From assembly GCA_022822305.1 (NCBI GenBank), contig JAJEBY010000008.1:1-40209 (forward strand): a DNA stretch of 40,209 nt, written 5' to 3'. Every line of letters starts with the position of its first letter. Positions within the stretch are counted from its first letter, which is position 1. The DNA is from Anaerolineae bacterium (GTDB lineage Bacteria; Chloroflexota; Anaerolineae; Aggregatilineales; Phototrophicaceae). Of the stretch, positions 25,932 to 34,835 are shown in pieces. The translations under genes were made by a program, and so were the position numbers. The notes beneath the pieces were generated by a model. It worked only from the letters and a program-made list of their open reading frames with translations. It had not been told where the DNA came from and did no database searches.

Positions 25932-25960
25932 TTGAATTTACGATTGTCGACGAGTATAAT
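25932..25960 (+). promoter_or_regulatory. promoter of the peptide ABC transporter operon
   Basis: -35 TTGAAT (25932-25937) and a consensus -10 TATAAT (25955-25960) are separated by 17 bp; the binding-protein ATG is 53 bp beyond. Confidence 0.65.
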
Positions 25961-26013
25961 GAGGCTGCTAATTCTAGCAAAGTCCGAATTCGAGATGTAA
26001 GAAAGGAAAGAAA

Positions 26014-27726
26014 ATGCGTCTCAAGCTTGTTTTGTTGACCGTCTTGTTCGTGCTGAGCACCGTACTCGGTGTCGGCGTGGCGCAGGACATGAACGAAGTC
26101 ACTATACTCTATTGGCAGGCGTCGTCGATCCTGAATCCCTACCTGTCAAGCGGCAGCAAGGACCAGCATGCCTCATCAATTGTACTCGAGCCACTCGCCA
26201 ATGTTGCGCCAGACGGCTCGATAATCCCTCTCTTGGCGACTGAGATTCCGACTCTTGAAAATGGAGGTTTCGCAGAAGACCTCACATCCATCACCTGGAA
26301 TTTTCGCGATGATGTGCTTTGGTCAGATGGCACGCCTCTAACTGCCGAAGACGTCGTCTTCACCTGGGAGTATTGTACGCATCCAGAAGCAGGCTGTGTC
26401 CAAAGTGATGAATTCGATGGTGTCGCTAGTGTTGAAGCCACAGGTGATCACCAGATTACGATCACTTTCAACGGTCCTAAGCCCTATCCGTATCAGGCAT
26501 TTGTATCTCATTCCACGCCGATCTTGCAGAAGGCGCAATTTGGCGAGTGCCTGGGCGCGCAGATGGCGGCTTGCAGCGACCAGAACTTCGGACCAATCGG
26601 CACGGGACCTTTCATGGTTGAGGAATTCCGCCCCAACGATGTCGTCACCTACGTGCGCAATGAGAATTTCCGCGACGCCGATATGGGCAAGCCTTTCTTC
26701 GACCGCGTGATCTTCAAAGGCGGCGGCGATGCGGAATCAGCCGCGCGCGCCGTGCTCGAAACCGGCGAAGCGGATTACGCCTGGAATTTGCAGATTTCTC
26801 CAGAAGTATTGAGCAAGATGGAAGAGGCTGGAAATGGCAAGTTCCATGCGGAATTCGGCCAGGCGATAGAAACCATCTGGATCAATGGCACTGATCCCAG
26901 CCCAGACAATCCGAACCGCTCCGTTTGGATGGAAGATGGCTCCAATCAGCATCCTTTCCTCAGCAACAAGACCGTTCGCCAGGCGATGTCTATGGCGATT
27001 GACCGCAATATCATCGCCGAGCAGCTCTATGGCACGGCGGGGAAGGCGTCCTGCAATTTCATCAACGGACCCGCAGCCAATGTCTCGCCGAACAACACTT
27101 GCGAGCAGGACATTGACGGCGCCAACGCGATGCTGGACGAAGCCGGCATCCTCGACAGCGACGGCGATGGCATTCGCGAATACGATGGACATCCGTTGGT
27201 CGTGCAATACCAGACGTCTACTAACGCCGTTCGCCAGGCCACGCAGGCGCTTATCAAACAGTGGTGGAGCCAAATCGGCATCGAGACCGAGCTGCGCAAT
27301 CTCAGCGCGTCAGTATTCTTCGGGTCAGACCCTGGCAGCCCGGACACGCTCTACAAGTTCTACTCCGATGTGCAGATGTACACCACGCTGTCCTTCTCGC
27401 CCGATATGGAAAGCCCGCTGTCGAATACGCGCTGTGGCAAGGCGCCCCGGCCCGATAACAACTGGACCGGGTCTAACATCATTCGCTTCTGCAACGCGGA
27501 CTATGACGCTGCCTTGGACGAATTGAGCGCTACCGAGGGTGATGATGCGCGCGCCGCGGTCGTCATTCGCTTGAATGACATTCTGGTTCAGGAATACGCG
27601 CTGCTGCCGCTGGTGTACCGCGCTTCAGCCTCGCCGGCAATCTCCAACACGCTAGGCGGCGTCGTCTTAAATCCTTGGGACGTCGAAATCTGGAATATCG
27701 AAGACTGGTATCGCATCGACGGCTAA
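26014..27726 (+). CDS. peptide/oligopeptide ABC transporter substrate-binding protein (SBP_bac_5)
   Basis: The 570-residue exported protein has a signal peptide (about 1-23, ending GVGVAQ) and the DppA/OppA fold: LEPLANVAPDGSIIPLLAT, the WNFRDDVLWSDGTPLTAEDV signature region, GTGPFMVEEF, and VRQAMSMAIDRNIIAEQLYG. It captures peptides or other bulky ligands for the DppBC permeases downstream at 28473 and 29520. AAGGAAAG precedes the ATG. A transposase gene now separates it from the permeases by 747 bp. ATPase subunits are not in the window. Confidence 0.92.
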   Translation: MRLKLVLLTVLFVLSTVLGVGVAQDMNEVTILYWQASSILNPYLSSGSKDQHASSIVLEPLANVAPDGSIIPLLATEIPTLENGGFAEDLTSITWNFRDDVLWSDGTPLTAEDVVFTWEYCTHPEAGCVQSDEFDGVASVEATGDHQITITFNGPKPYPYQAFVSHSTPILQKAQFGECLGAQMAACSDQNFGPIGTGPFMVEEFRPNDVVTYVRNENFRDADMGKPFFDRVIFKGGGDAESAARAVLETGEADYAWNLQISPEVLSKMEEAGNGKFHAEFGQAIETIWINGTDPSPDNPNRSVWMEDGSNQHPFLSNKTVRQAMSMAIDRNIIAEQLYGTAGKASCNFINGPAANVSPNNTCEQDIDGANAMLDEAGILDSDGDGIREYDGHPLVVQYQTSTNAVRQATQALIKQWWSQIGIETELRNLSASVFFGSDPGSPDTLYKFYSDVQMYTTLSFSPDMESPLSNTRCGKAPRPDNNWTGSNIIRFCNADYDAALDELSATEGDDARAAVVIRLNDILVQEYALLPLVYRASASPAISNTLGGVVLNPWDVEIWNIEDWYRIDG

Positions 27727-27744
27727 CCGCCAACGATTCAATCG

Positions 27745-27818
27745 TGTAGGGGCGTTTCGCTGAAGCGCCCCTCTATTCAAGTGAGGAGCTGTAGGGGCGT
27801 CTCGCCGAGACGCCCGCT
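27745..27818 (+). repeat. family B palindromes, two units, upstream of RAYT
   Basis: Units begin at 27745 (GGGGCGTTTC GCT GAAGCGCCCC) and 27790 (GGGGCGTCTC GCC GAGACGCCC), 45 bp apart. They lie 26 bp or more before the RAYT start codon. Confidence 0.8.
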
Positions 27819-27843
27819 CACCTAGCTAATTTTTCGCTGTACT

Positions 27844-28395
27844 ATGTCATTACAATCTCGCCGGTCAATGCGACTGAACGATTACGATTACCGGCAAAAT
27901 GGAGCCTACTTTGTTACAGTCTGCGCGTACCGTCACGCCAACTTGTTCGGATCAATTGAGGACGGGGTGATGACGCCAAACGCCATCGGCAGAATTATAG
28001 CCGAGGAATGGCGAAAGACAGCGGAGTTGCGTCCTTATGTCGGATTGGATGGCTTTGTCGTGATGCCGAATCATCTGCATGGAATCATAGCTATGTTCGA
28101 TGATGAACAGGGGGCGATTCAGCAAGTCGCCACTGCGGCATCCAATAGCAGACGATCAAAGACATTGCAGGCAAGATCTTTGGGCGCGATAGTTGGAAGG
28201 TTTAAGGGGAAAGTAACTAGGCGGTCGCATGAACTGCCCGGATACCGTGACCTTGTGGTCTGGCAGCGCAACTATTATGAACATATCATACGAAGTGAAA
28301 AGTCGCTGCAAGCCATACGAGAATACATTGCTATGAATCCTTCGCGTTGGGCGGAGGATTCGTATTACACACCTGGTGTTCCGGATTGCATTTAG
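27844..28395 (+). CDS. REP-associated tyrosine transposase (RAYT, Y1/IS200-like)
   Basis: The 183-residue protein is a Y1-type single-strand DNA transposase relative. It shows GAYFVTVCAYRH (20-31), the metal-binding HUH-type motif in MPNHLHGII (77-79), and the catalytic Tyr in VVWQRNYYEHIIR (144 or 145). RAYTs are single-copy enzymes that bind and cleave REP-like hairpins and are thought to spread them. It is flanked by family B palindromes: two direct units upstream and one inverted unit downstream, the classic RAYT arrangement. It sits within the peptide transporter operon. No strong ribosome binding site is visible. Confidence 0.92.
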   Translation: MSLQSRRSMRLNDYDYRQNGAYFVTVCAYRHANLFGSIEDGVMTPNAIGRIIAEEWRKTAELRPYVGLDGFVVMPNHLHGIIAMFDDEQGAIQQVATAASNSRRSKTLQARSLGAIVGRFKGKVTRRSHELPGYRDLVVWQRNYYEHIIRSEKSLQAIREYIAMNPSRWAEDSYYTPGVPDCI

Positions 28396-28408
28396 CGCAG
28401 ATTTCGAC

Positions 28409-28437
28409 GGGCGGGCGTTTCGCCGAAACGCCCCTAC
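28409..28437 (-). repeat. family B palindrome, inverted, downstream of RAYT
   Basis: On the minus strand it reads TGTAGGGGCGTTTC-GGC-GAAACGCCCGCC. It starts 13 bp after the RAYT stop and points against the upstream pair. Confidence 0.8.
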
Positions 28438-28472
28438 ACTGAAGTCCGCGGTTAGACAAAAAGGGCAGCCCC

Positions 28473-29486
28473 ATGGGAAAATACCTAGTTCGAAGGCTCC
28501 TGACCGCAATCCCAACGATACTTGTTATCAGCTTCATTATTTTTGCCATTCTGGAATTATCCCCAAGCGACCCCACGGGTGACCTGCCGATAACCATCCC
28601 GCCCGAGGTGCGGGCGAAGATCCGCGAAGCCCTGGGCGCTGACGACCCATTTGCCGTCAAGTATGTCAAGTGGCTCAACCAATTCTTCATCGCCGAGCCG
28701 ATGAACCTGATCGAATCGATGACCGGCATTCAATTCCCCGGCTCGGAAGAGCGCACGCGGGTCATCTCGTGGGCGACGCGGGGACCGGTCATGGATATCA
28801 TTGCCGAACGTCTGCCGCAAACGATGTGGGTGGTCGGCTCGTCTTATTTGCTCGGCGTACTTATTGCCGTTCCGGTCGGCATCATATCAGCCTACAAGCA
28901 ATATTCGATATTTGACCAGGTCGGGACGTTTCTGATGATGATCGGTTTCTCGGTGCCGACATTCTTCACGGGCTTGATGTTCATCATCGTCTTCAGCGTC
29001 AATCTGAAATGGTTCCCGTCGGTTTACGATACTACGCATGTGGTGACGGACATCGAGTCGCTGAAGGAGCAGCTGGGGCAGATGTTCATGCCGGTGACGG
29101 TGCTGACGCTGTATTTCACGGCGCAGCTCAGCCGCTATACGCGGGCATCGACCCTGGATAATCTGGGGCAGGATTATATTCGCACCGCGCGCTCCAAAGG
29201 ACTGACCGAGCGGGTGGTGGTGACGCGCCACGCCGTGCGCAACAGCCTGATACCGGTGGTGACCTTGATCGCGCTGGGCATTCCCGGCATCTTCGCCGGG
29301 GCGATCATCACCGAGCAGATCTTCCGCGTCAACGGCATCGGCCAGTATCTGATTATCGCGATTCAGGGTGGCGATCTGCCCACAGTGCAGACGGTGACCT
29401 TCATCTTCGCCGTGCTGGTGGTGCTGTTCAATATCGTCGCCGATGTGCTATATGGCATTCTCGATCCGCGCGTGACCTATAGCTAG
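28473..29486 (+). CDS. peptide ABC transporter permease, DppB/OppB type
   Basis: The 337-residue inner-membrane protein begins MGKYLVRRLLTAIPTILV, the family hallmark, and has six predicted spans. The cytoplasmic EAA loop is visible as DYIRTARSKGLTERVVVTRHAVRN, where the ATPase docks. It has a periplasmic insert of about 70 residues after helix 1, as usual in Chloroflexota-type DppB. AAAAGGG precedes the ATG. The RDD-DppC gene starts 33 bp downstream. It forms the channel with DppC for the ligand delivered by the binding protein at 26014. Confidence 0.92.
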   Translation: MGKYLVRRLLTAIPTILVISFIIFAILELSPSDPTGDLPITIPPEVRAKIREALGADDPFAVKYVKWLNQFFIAEPMNLIESMTGIQFPGSEERTRVISWATRGPVMDIIAERLPQTMWVVGSSYLLGVLIAVPVGIISAYKQYSIFDQVGTFLMMIGFSVPTFFTGLMFIIVFSVNLKWFPSVYDTTHVVTDIESLKEQLGQMFMPVTVLTLYFTAQLSRYTRASTLDNLGQDYIRTARSKGLTERVVVTRHAVRNSLIPVVTLIALGIPGIFAGAIITEQIFRVNGIGQYLIIAIQGGDLPTVQTVTFIFAVLVVLFNIVADVLYGILDPRVTYS

Positions 29487-29519
29487 ACGAAGTATGGGCA
29501 TTGAAGACGGAGAACTGAG

Positions 29520-30905
29520 ATGGCAAACCAACCGACAACGAACTCGGGCAGGAACGGCGACGATGACAATGGTCAACGTCTAGAGCGCATCCAGCCAAAT
29601 GTGACCACTCGGGAACTGGCGCCACGGGACAGACGTTTTGTGGCAAGATTCCTGGACAATATTATCGTATTCATCCTGACCTTAGTCATCGTCCTCGTCT
29701 TCAATGGTTCGGCGCTGAGCGTAATACTGGCAACGCTGATCTACTTCTTTTACTTTACCGGTTTGATGGTCCAGTTGGACGGGCAAACCCCGGGCAAACG
29801 GCTTCTTGGCATACAGGTGGTTAAGGAAAACGATACACCGCTCAGTATTGGCGATGCATTCGGCCGCGAAATAGTTTATTCGATTTCAGGCCTATTCTGG
29901 ATTGGGCCAATCTGGCTCCTCTTCGACAGGCAACGTAAAGCCCTGCATGATCATGCCGTTGGCACGCGAGTAATTTGGAAAGGGCGAGAAGCAAGCAAAC
30001 CCAAGAAACTTGATCTCGCGGAACAGCAGGAAGCCCGTACGCTGGTCGGCGATGCCTGGCGGCAGTTCCGCAAGCACAAACTGGCCATTGTCGCCGTGGC
30101 GGTCTTGCTGGTCATCTTGGTGGGCGTCTTTGTGGGACCCGCCTTGTGGACACTGGACCCCACGTATATTGACATAGTCGCTGCCTATCAGATTTCTTCG
30201 CCCGAGCATCCCTGGGGGACCGACAGTCTCGGTCGCGATACCCTGGCGCGCTGCCTGCAAGGTGGGCGAGTCTCGCTGGCGATCGGCGTCTCGGCCATGG
30301 CCGTGGCCATCAGCATCGGCACGCTGGTGGGACTGGCGTCCGGATATTTCCAGCGACTGGATAACCCGCTGATGCGCTTCACTGACATCTTCATCGCCTT
30401 GCCGCAGTTGCCCCTGTTGCTGGTGCTGATGATGCTGTTTCGCGAGCCGCTCAAAGCCTCTTTTGGTCCCGAGGGCGGCGTATTCATTTTGATGGTTTCG
30501 GTCATCGGCGGGCTGCAATGGATGCCGACGGCGCGCCTGGTGCGTGGCGAGGTTCTGTCGGTGAAGTCGCGCGAATTCATCACCGCCGCCAACGCCCTGG
30601 GCTCGCGCGATGGCCGCATCGTGCGCAATCACATCTTGCCCAATGTGCTCAGTCCGGTCATTGTCGCCGCCACGTTCAGCATCGCCAGCGCCATCATCAC
30701 CGAATCGGCGCTGTCGTTCCTGGGCTTGGGCTTCCCGCCCGATTTCCCGACCTGGGGACGCCTGCTCTTTGATGGCAAGGATTATGTGACCATCACCTGG
30801 ACGCTGGTATTCTGGCCCGGCATGTTGATCTCGCTGACGGTGCTTTGCGTCAATTTCATCGGCGACGGTCTGCGCGATGCGCTCGATCCGCGCTTGCGGA
30901 AGTGA
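29520..30905 (+). CDS. fusion of RDD domain and peptide ABC transporter permease (DppC/OppC)
   Basis: The 461-residue protein has a hydrophilic N-terminus (1-35), an RDD domain (about 38-153: PRDRRFVARFLDN, GQTPGKRLLGIQVV at 88-101, LHDHAVGT at 142-149), and then a complete DppC permease from about residue 175 (DAWRQFRKHKLAIVAV, HPWGTDSLGRD, EAA loop FITAANALGSRDGRIVRNH). RDD domains are two- or three-helix membrane modules of unknown role, seen in some ion antiporters. The first 480 bp look more A+T-rich than the rest, as if added later. GGAG lies 8 nt before the ATG and the reading frame is continuous. Confidence 0.88.
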   Translation: MANQPTTNSGRNGDDDNGQRLERIQPNVTTRELAPRDRRFVARFLDNIIVFILTLVIVLVFNGSALSVILATLIYFFYFTGLMVQLDGQTPGKRLLGIQVVKENDTPLSIGDAFGREIVYSISGLFWIGPIWLLFDRQRKALHDHAVGTRVIWKGREASKPKKLDLAEQQEARTLVGDAWRQFRKHKLAIVAVAVLLVILVGVFVGPALWTLDPTYIDIVAAYQISSPEHPWGTDSLGRDTLARCLQGGRVSLAIGVSAMAVAISIGTLVGLASGYFQRLDNPLMRFTDIFIALPQLPLLLVLMMLFREPLKASFGPEGGVFILMVSVIGGLQWMPTARLVRGEVLSVKSREFITAANALGSRDGRIVRNHILPNVLSPVIVAATFSIASAIITESALSFLGLGFPPDFPTWGRLLFDGKDYVTITWTLVFWPGMLISLTVLCVNFIGDGLRDALDPRLRK

Positions 30906-31011
30906 GTCCCTCATTCGGTAAAGTCAATTGGAGCGGATTACACATATCCAATCTCTTTTTGAGTTGGCTAAATTCGCTTACAATGCGGTTGTTCACTAAT
31001 AGGGCAGAAGC

Positions 31012-33933
31012 ATGGCAATAGAGCAATCACTGCGCGACTTTGTCGACTGGTGGCGAACGAACATCAAAGGCCATGAGAGAGGCGAGGCGCAGATTTTCCT
31101 TGATCGATTGATGCGCGCTTTTGGGCATGAAGGTGCGATTGAAGCTGGCGGCACCTATGAAAAGCCCACGGAGCGGCGCCGCCGAAATGGCAAGACTACC
31201 GTCTCCTTCGCCGATTATTTGCTTCCTAAGCGCGTTCTCATTGAAATGAAAAAGCGCGGCGAAGACCTCATCAAACATTATGGGCAATTGGAAGAGTACT
31301 GGAAGAGTCTGCCAGACAGACCGCGCTATGCCATCCTGTGCAATTTCGACGAGATTCAGATATTTGACTTTTACACCCAATTCTACGATCCGGTTGACGT
31401 TGTCAAAATTGAAGAACTGCCCAGCGAGCGGCACAACGCCCTTTCCTTCCTGAGGCCAGGTCATGTTCGAGCGCCAGTATTCAAGAACAATCGCGTAGAA
31501 GTGACGAAAGACGCGGCATTTCAGTTGGCAGAACTTTACAGATCTTTAGAAGAAGCCTTAATCGAAGAAAAGGAAAGGGAAAAGGAAGCGAGAGCGATCG
31601 CACTGCGCTTTACATTGCAGTGTATGATCGCGCTTTTCGCCGAAGATGTCGGTTTGCTGCCGCAGGCCACTCTGCTCAATATCGTTGAAGATAGCCGTCG
31701 GCGGAAAAACGCTACCGATAATTCACATGATCTGATGGCATTGCTGTTTACGATGATGAATTATCCCAAACACAGTCGCCGCGCCGGGCGCTTTGGTCAA
31801 GTTGACTACTTCAATGGCGGCATCTTTCAGGAAGTCCACCCTGTTTTCCTTAGCGGGCAGCAGCTCCATCGGCTCGAGAACGCTTGCCGCGAGGACTGGT
31901 CGAGAATCCGCCCTTCCATATTCGGCAGCATTTTCGAATACAGCATGGACAAGAGAGAGCGGCACAAGGAGGGCGCTCACTACACCAGCGAACTGGACAT
32001 AAAGCGTATTGTCGATCCCGTCATCGCCGAGCCTTGGCGCAACGATATCGAATCCGCCAACACTCTGCCTGATGCCCTCGCGCTCTACGATAAGCTCTGC
32101 GATTATATTGTTCTCGACCCCGCCTGCGGCTCCGGCAACTTCCTCTATGTCGCATACAGGGAAATGAAAGCGCTGGAATCCGACTTGCGCGACCGCATTG
32201 CCGAATTGGGTGGCGATGTCTCGGAGCTTGAGCGGCGCGTCACGGCGCAGCAGTTTCACGGCTACGATATCAATGCATTCGCGGTGGAACTGGCGAAGGT
32301 CTCGCTGATGATCGCCAAGAAACTCGCTGTTGACGAATTTGACACCGACGAGAATCCGCTGCCGCTGGATAACCTCGACGACAATATCAAAGCCGAAGAC
32401 GCGCTATTCAACGAATGGGTGGACTTTGACGCTTGTATCGGCAATCCGCCGTATTTGGGCAATCGCCGCTTTCAGGAAGAGCGTGGACTTGCAATTGCGA
32501 ATAGGGTTTATGAGGCGTTTCCCGATGTGCCTCACGTAGCCGATTACTGCGTGTATTGGTTTCGCAAAGTACATAACCGAATGAAATCCGGCGCCAGAGC
32601 CGGGCTGGTAGGCACAAACAGCATAACGCGGACAAAGGGGCGGGAAGCCAGTTTGGATTATATCGTTGGCAACGGCGGAATCATATACGATGCGGTGCAA
32701 TCAATGCCTTGGTCAGGCGAAGCGAATGTTGATGTCTCGATTGTAAATTGGACCAAAGATGAACCACCCATCAAGCCTTCGCGATTACAGATTTATGAGG
32801 GGACCAACGAAAACCACGAATACCTCTTTAGTCTTGTTGAAATGACTCGAATCAGCAGCTCACTCTCAGAGTTTACAGACATAACTGGCGCACTCGCGTT
32901 ACGGTGCAACCAAGAGCCGAAATCTTCGTTTCAAGGACAAACCACCGGGTACAACCGTGGTTTCTTGCTTGAAGTCGACGTTGCCCGTCGATTTGTTCAG
33001 ACCGACGCGCGGAACAAGAAAGTGATACTTCCGTACATTAATGGAGAGGACTACTTGTCAACTCCGCTAAGTACGCCCAGACAATACGTAATTGACTTTA
33101 GAAGCCTAGACGTCGTTGACGCAAGAGCATTCGCCGGACCATTCAGGCGCATCCAAAAGCATGTATTACCTTTTCGCAAACGTAAAGCGGCGGAGGAAGT
33201 ACAGCGAAATACCGAGGCCCTCGTAGAGAATCCCAAGGCCACTCCCAAGAGAGAGTACCAGAACGTGTTGCGAAAATGGTGGTTACATCACAGAGAACGA
33301 TCAGACTTAGCAAGAGCGCTGCGCGAGAGAGATACTAGACGGTACATTGTGACGTCGCGTGCGGCCACGAATCGAGTCTTTGACTTCGTATCTAGAAAAA
33401 TAGTGATTGCAGACCGAATTCAGGCCTTTATCTTTGATGACGACTATACTTTCGGGATTCTTCAATCGGATTTGCATTGCGAGTGGTGGAAGCTTGGCGG
33501 AGGTCGGCGCGGAACATTGAATTACGGATCTGAATACGTAGCTAAGATATTTGAGTCCTTTCCCTTTCCTCAGAATCCGACACCTAAAGAGGTAGAAACT
33601 GTAGCCTATGCCGCGCGCAATTTGCATGAATTCCGCCGTGCACGTATGACGCTCAACGATACATTGACTCTCCGCTCGATGTATCAGTCGCTAGATGACC
33701 CCGGCGACAACCCCCTCCGCGCCCTGCACGACGCTCTCGACCAAGCCGTGCTCGCCGCTTACGGCTTCGACCCCGACCGCGACATCCTCGAACAACTGCT
33801 GGCCCTGAATCTCGAAGTCGCCGCCAAAATCGAAGCCGGCGAACCCGTCACAGCGCCTGGTATCCCGCCCGATTATCCCAATCCCGAAGAACTCATCAGC
33901 GAAGGCTGCATCCAACCTCCCGAGTTATTCTAG
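31012..33933 (+). CDS. MmeI-like (type IIL) restriction-modification enzyme
   Basis: The 973-residue protein combines nuclease, methyltransferase and target recognition in one chain. The PD-(D/E)XK nuclease has D68 and E78-x-K80 in FADYLLPKRVLIEMKKRG. A helical linker follows (about 165-330), then the N6-adenine methyltransferase with motif I LDPACGSGNF (368-377) and motif IV NPPY (478-481), then the recognition domain (about 620-860). MmeI-type enzymes methylate one strand and cut about 20 bp away. Much of the gene is A+T-richer than its neighbours, suggesting acquisition; the last 240 bp return to high G+C. A weak TACAAT -10 lies at 30979. The selenoprotein gene starts 12 bp after the stop. 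Confidence 0.9.
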   Translation: MAIEQSLRDFVDWWRTNIKGHERGEAQIFLDRLMRAFGHEGAIEAGGTYEKPTERRRRNGKTTVSFADYLLPKRVLIEMKKRGEDLIKHYGQLEEYWKSLPDRPRYAILCNFDEIQIFDFYTQFYDPVDVVKIEELPSERHNALSFLRPGHVRAPVFKNNRVEVTKDAAFQLAELYRSLEEALIEEKEREKEARAIALRFTLQCMIALFAEDVGLLPQATLLNIVEDSRRRKNATDNSHDLMALLFTMMNYPKHSRRAGRFGQVDYFNGGIFQEVHPVFLSGQQLHRLENACREDWSRIRPSIFGSIFEYSMDKRERHKEGAHYTSELDIKRIVDPVIAEPWRNDIESANTLPDALALYDKLCDYIVLDPACGSGNFLYVAYREMKALESDLRDRIAELGGDVSELERRVTAQQFHGYDINAFAVELAKVSLMIAKKLAVDEFDTDENPLPLDNLDDNIKAEDALFNEWVDFDACIGNPPYLGNRRFQEERGLAIANRVYEAFPDVPHVADYCVYWFRKVHNRMKSGARAGLVGTNSITRTKGREASLDYIVGNGGIIYDAVQSMPWSGEANVDVSIVNWTKDEPPIKPSRLQIYEGTNENHEYLFSLVEMTRISSSLSEFTDITGALALRCNQEPKSSFQGQTTGYNRGFLLEVDVARRFVQTDARNKKVILPYINGEDYLSTPLSTPRQYVIDFRSLDVVDARAFAGPFRRIQKHVLPFRKRKAAEEVQRNTEALVENPKATPKREYQNVLRKWWLHHRERSDLARALRERDTRRYIVTSRAATNRVFDFVSRKIVIADRIQAFIFDDDYTFGILQSDLHCEWWKLGGGRRGTLNYGSEYVAKIFESFPFPQNPTPKEVETVAYAARNLHEFRRARMTLNDTLTLRSMYQSLDDPGDNPLRALHDALDQAVLAAYGFDPDRDILEQLLALNLEVAAKIEAGEPVTAPGIPPDYPNPEELISEGCIQPPELF

Positions 33934-33945
33934 CAAGGCGCGCGA

Positions 33946-34539
33946 ATGCCCCATATCAAACAGATCACCATCGACAACGCAACCGGACTCGTCAAGCGCG
34001 AATTGGAGAAGGCTCTCAAGCGCGCCGGCCGCGTCTGGAACATCGTGCAGATCATGTCGCTGAATGGCGGCGTGATGAAAGCCTCGATGGAACTCTACGG
34101 CGCGACTATGTTCGCCGAATCGCCCTTGTCGCGTCAGCAACGCGAAATGCTGGCGGTCGTGGTCAGCGTCGCCAACCGCTGCGAATACTGAATTCAGTCG
34201 CACGCGCATGACCTCCGTGCCGAGGTCAGTGGATTTGGAGACGAAGCGGCTGCCGACGCATTTGTGCACGCCATCGCGCGCGACTGGCGGGAGGCGCCGC
34301 TCGGCCCCGTCGACGAAGCGCTCTGTGGCTATGCCGAGAAGCTGACGCTGCAACCGACGGATATGGCGGAATCCGACATATCAGCGTTGCGGCGCGCCGG
34401 TCTTGATGATGTGGCCATCCATGACGCCACGCAGATCATCGCCTATTTCAACTACATCAATCGCGTTGCCGATGCCTTGGGCGTGGAAACGGAAGACTTC
34501 ATCCGTCCCTGGGGCGAAGGCCCGGACGCGATCCGCTAG
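33946..34539 (+). CDS. AhpD-like peroxidase-related selenoprotein (in-frame UGA = Sec)
   Basis: The 197-residue reading frame contains one TGA (34189-34191) as codon 82. Both sides are in the same frame and together form one AhpD/carboxymuconolactone-decarboxylase-fold protein. E67, C79, U82 and H86 have exactly the spacing of Glu118, Cys130, Cys133 and His137 in Mycobacterium AhpD, so UGA replaces the reactive second Cys of C-x-x-C (ANRCEY-U-IQSHAHDL). The C-terminal half has the family's IIAYFNYINRVADALGV. The role would be peroxide or thiol-disulfide chemistry. AAGG lies 7 nt before the ATG; a hairpin follows the UGA; tRNA-Sec is in the same window. Alternative: a Cys-to-stop pseudogene, judged much less likely. 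Confidence 0.88.
34189..34228 (+). promoter_or_regulatory. UGA codon and candidate bacterial SECIS hairpin
   Basis: After the UGA at 34189-34191 comes a perfect 7-bp stem UGACCUC / GAGGUCA (34209-34215, 34222-34228) with loop CGUGCC. The loop begins 24 nt after the UGA and has G among its first two bases, within the range accepted for bacterial SECIS elements bound by SelB. Confidence 0.65.
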
Positions 34540-34835
34540 CCAGATCCGCGGCGCCTGTCAAACAAGCAACTGTACATCGGAAGGGTGTTCTATCGCCGCG
34601 GGTCAACGGAGGAATAGCAGTGCCCGTCAATAGCAAAGATGTCAACTATGCCATGAAATTTACATGAGGGTGAGAGTTTTTCCGTTAATCTCGCTTGCCA
34701 AATTCACCTTATGCGCTACTTTATATCATATCTTAAGAAACTGACAAACTGCACTAGTCTCAGAATAATATCGTAAGTAAAGAATCGCTTAATAGCACGC
34801 ATTACGAACTGGGACTCTAGACTTCGAGAAGCGTA
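34540..34835. other. A+T-rich intergenic region
   Basis: No supported gene in 296 bp. A strong GGAGG (34608-34612) precedes a GTG at 34620, but that frame ends after 15 codons (ending AMKFT), so it may be the stump of a lost gene. No repeats of family A or B are seen. Confidence 0.5.

Noticed and set aside
34264..34539. Separate gene for the C-terminal half of the AhpD-like protein
   Set aside because: It is in the same frame as 33946-34191, has no ribosome binding site, and the codons between the TGA and 34264 continue the family alignment.
18379..34539. A single defence island from the toxin-antitoxin to the MmeI-like gene
   Set aside because: About 10 kb of metabolic, TPR, glycosyltransferase and transporter genes separate the two restriction genes.
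34620..34667. 15-codon peptide gene with strong ribosome binding site
   Set aside because: Too short to support; no conservation can be judged, and it may be a stump of a lost gene.
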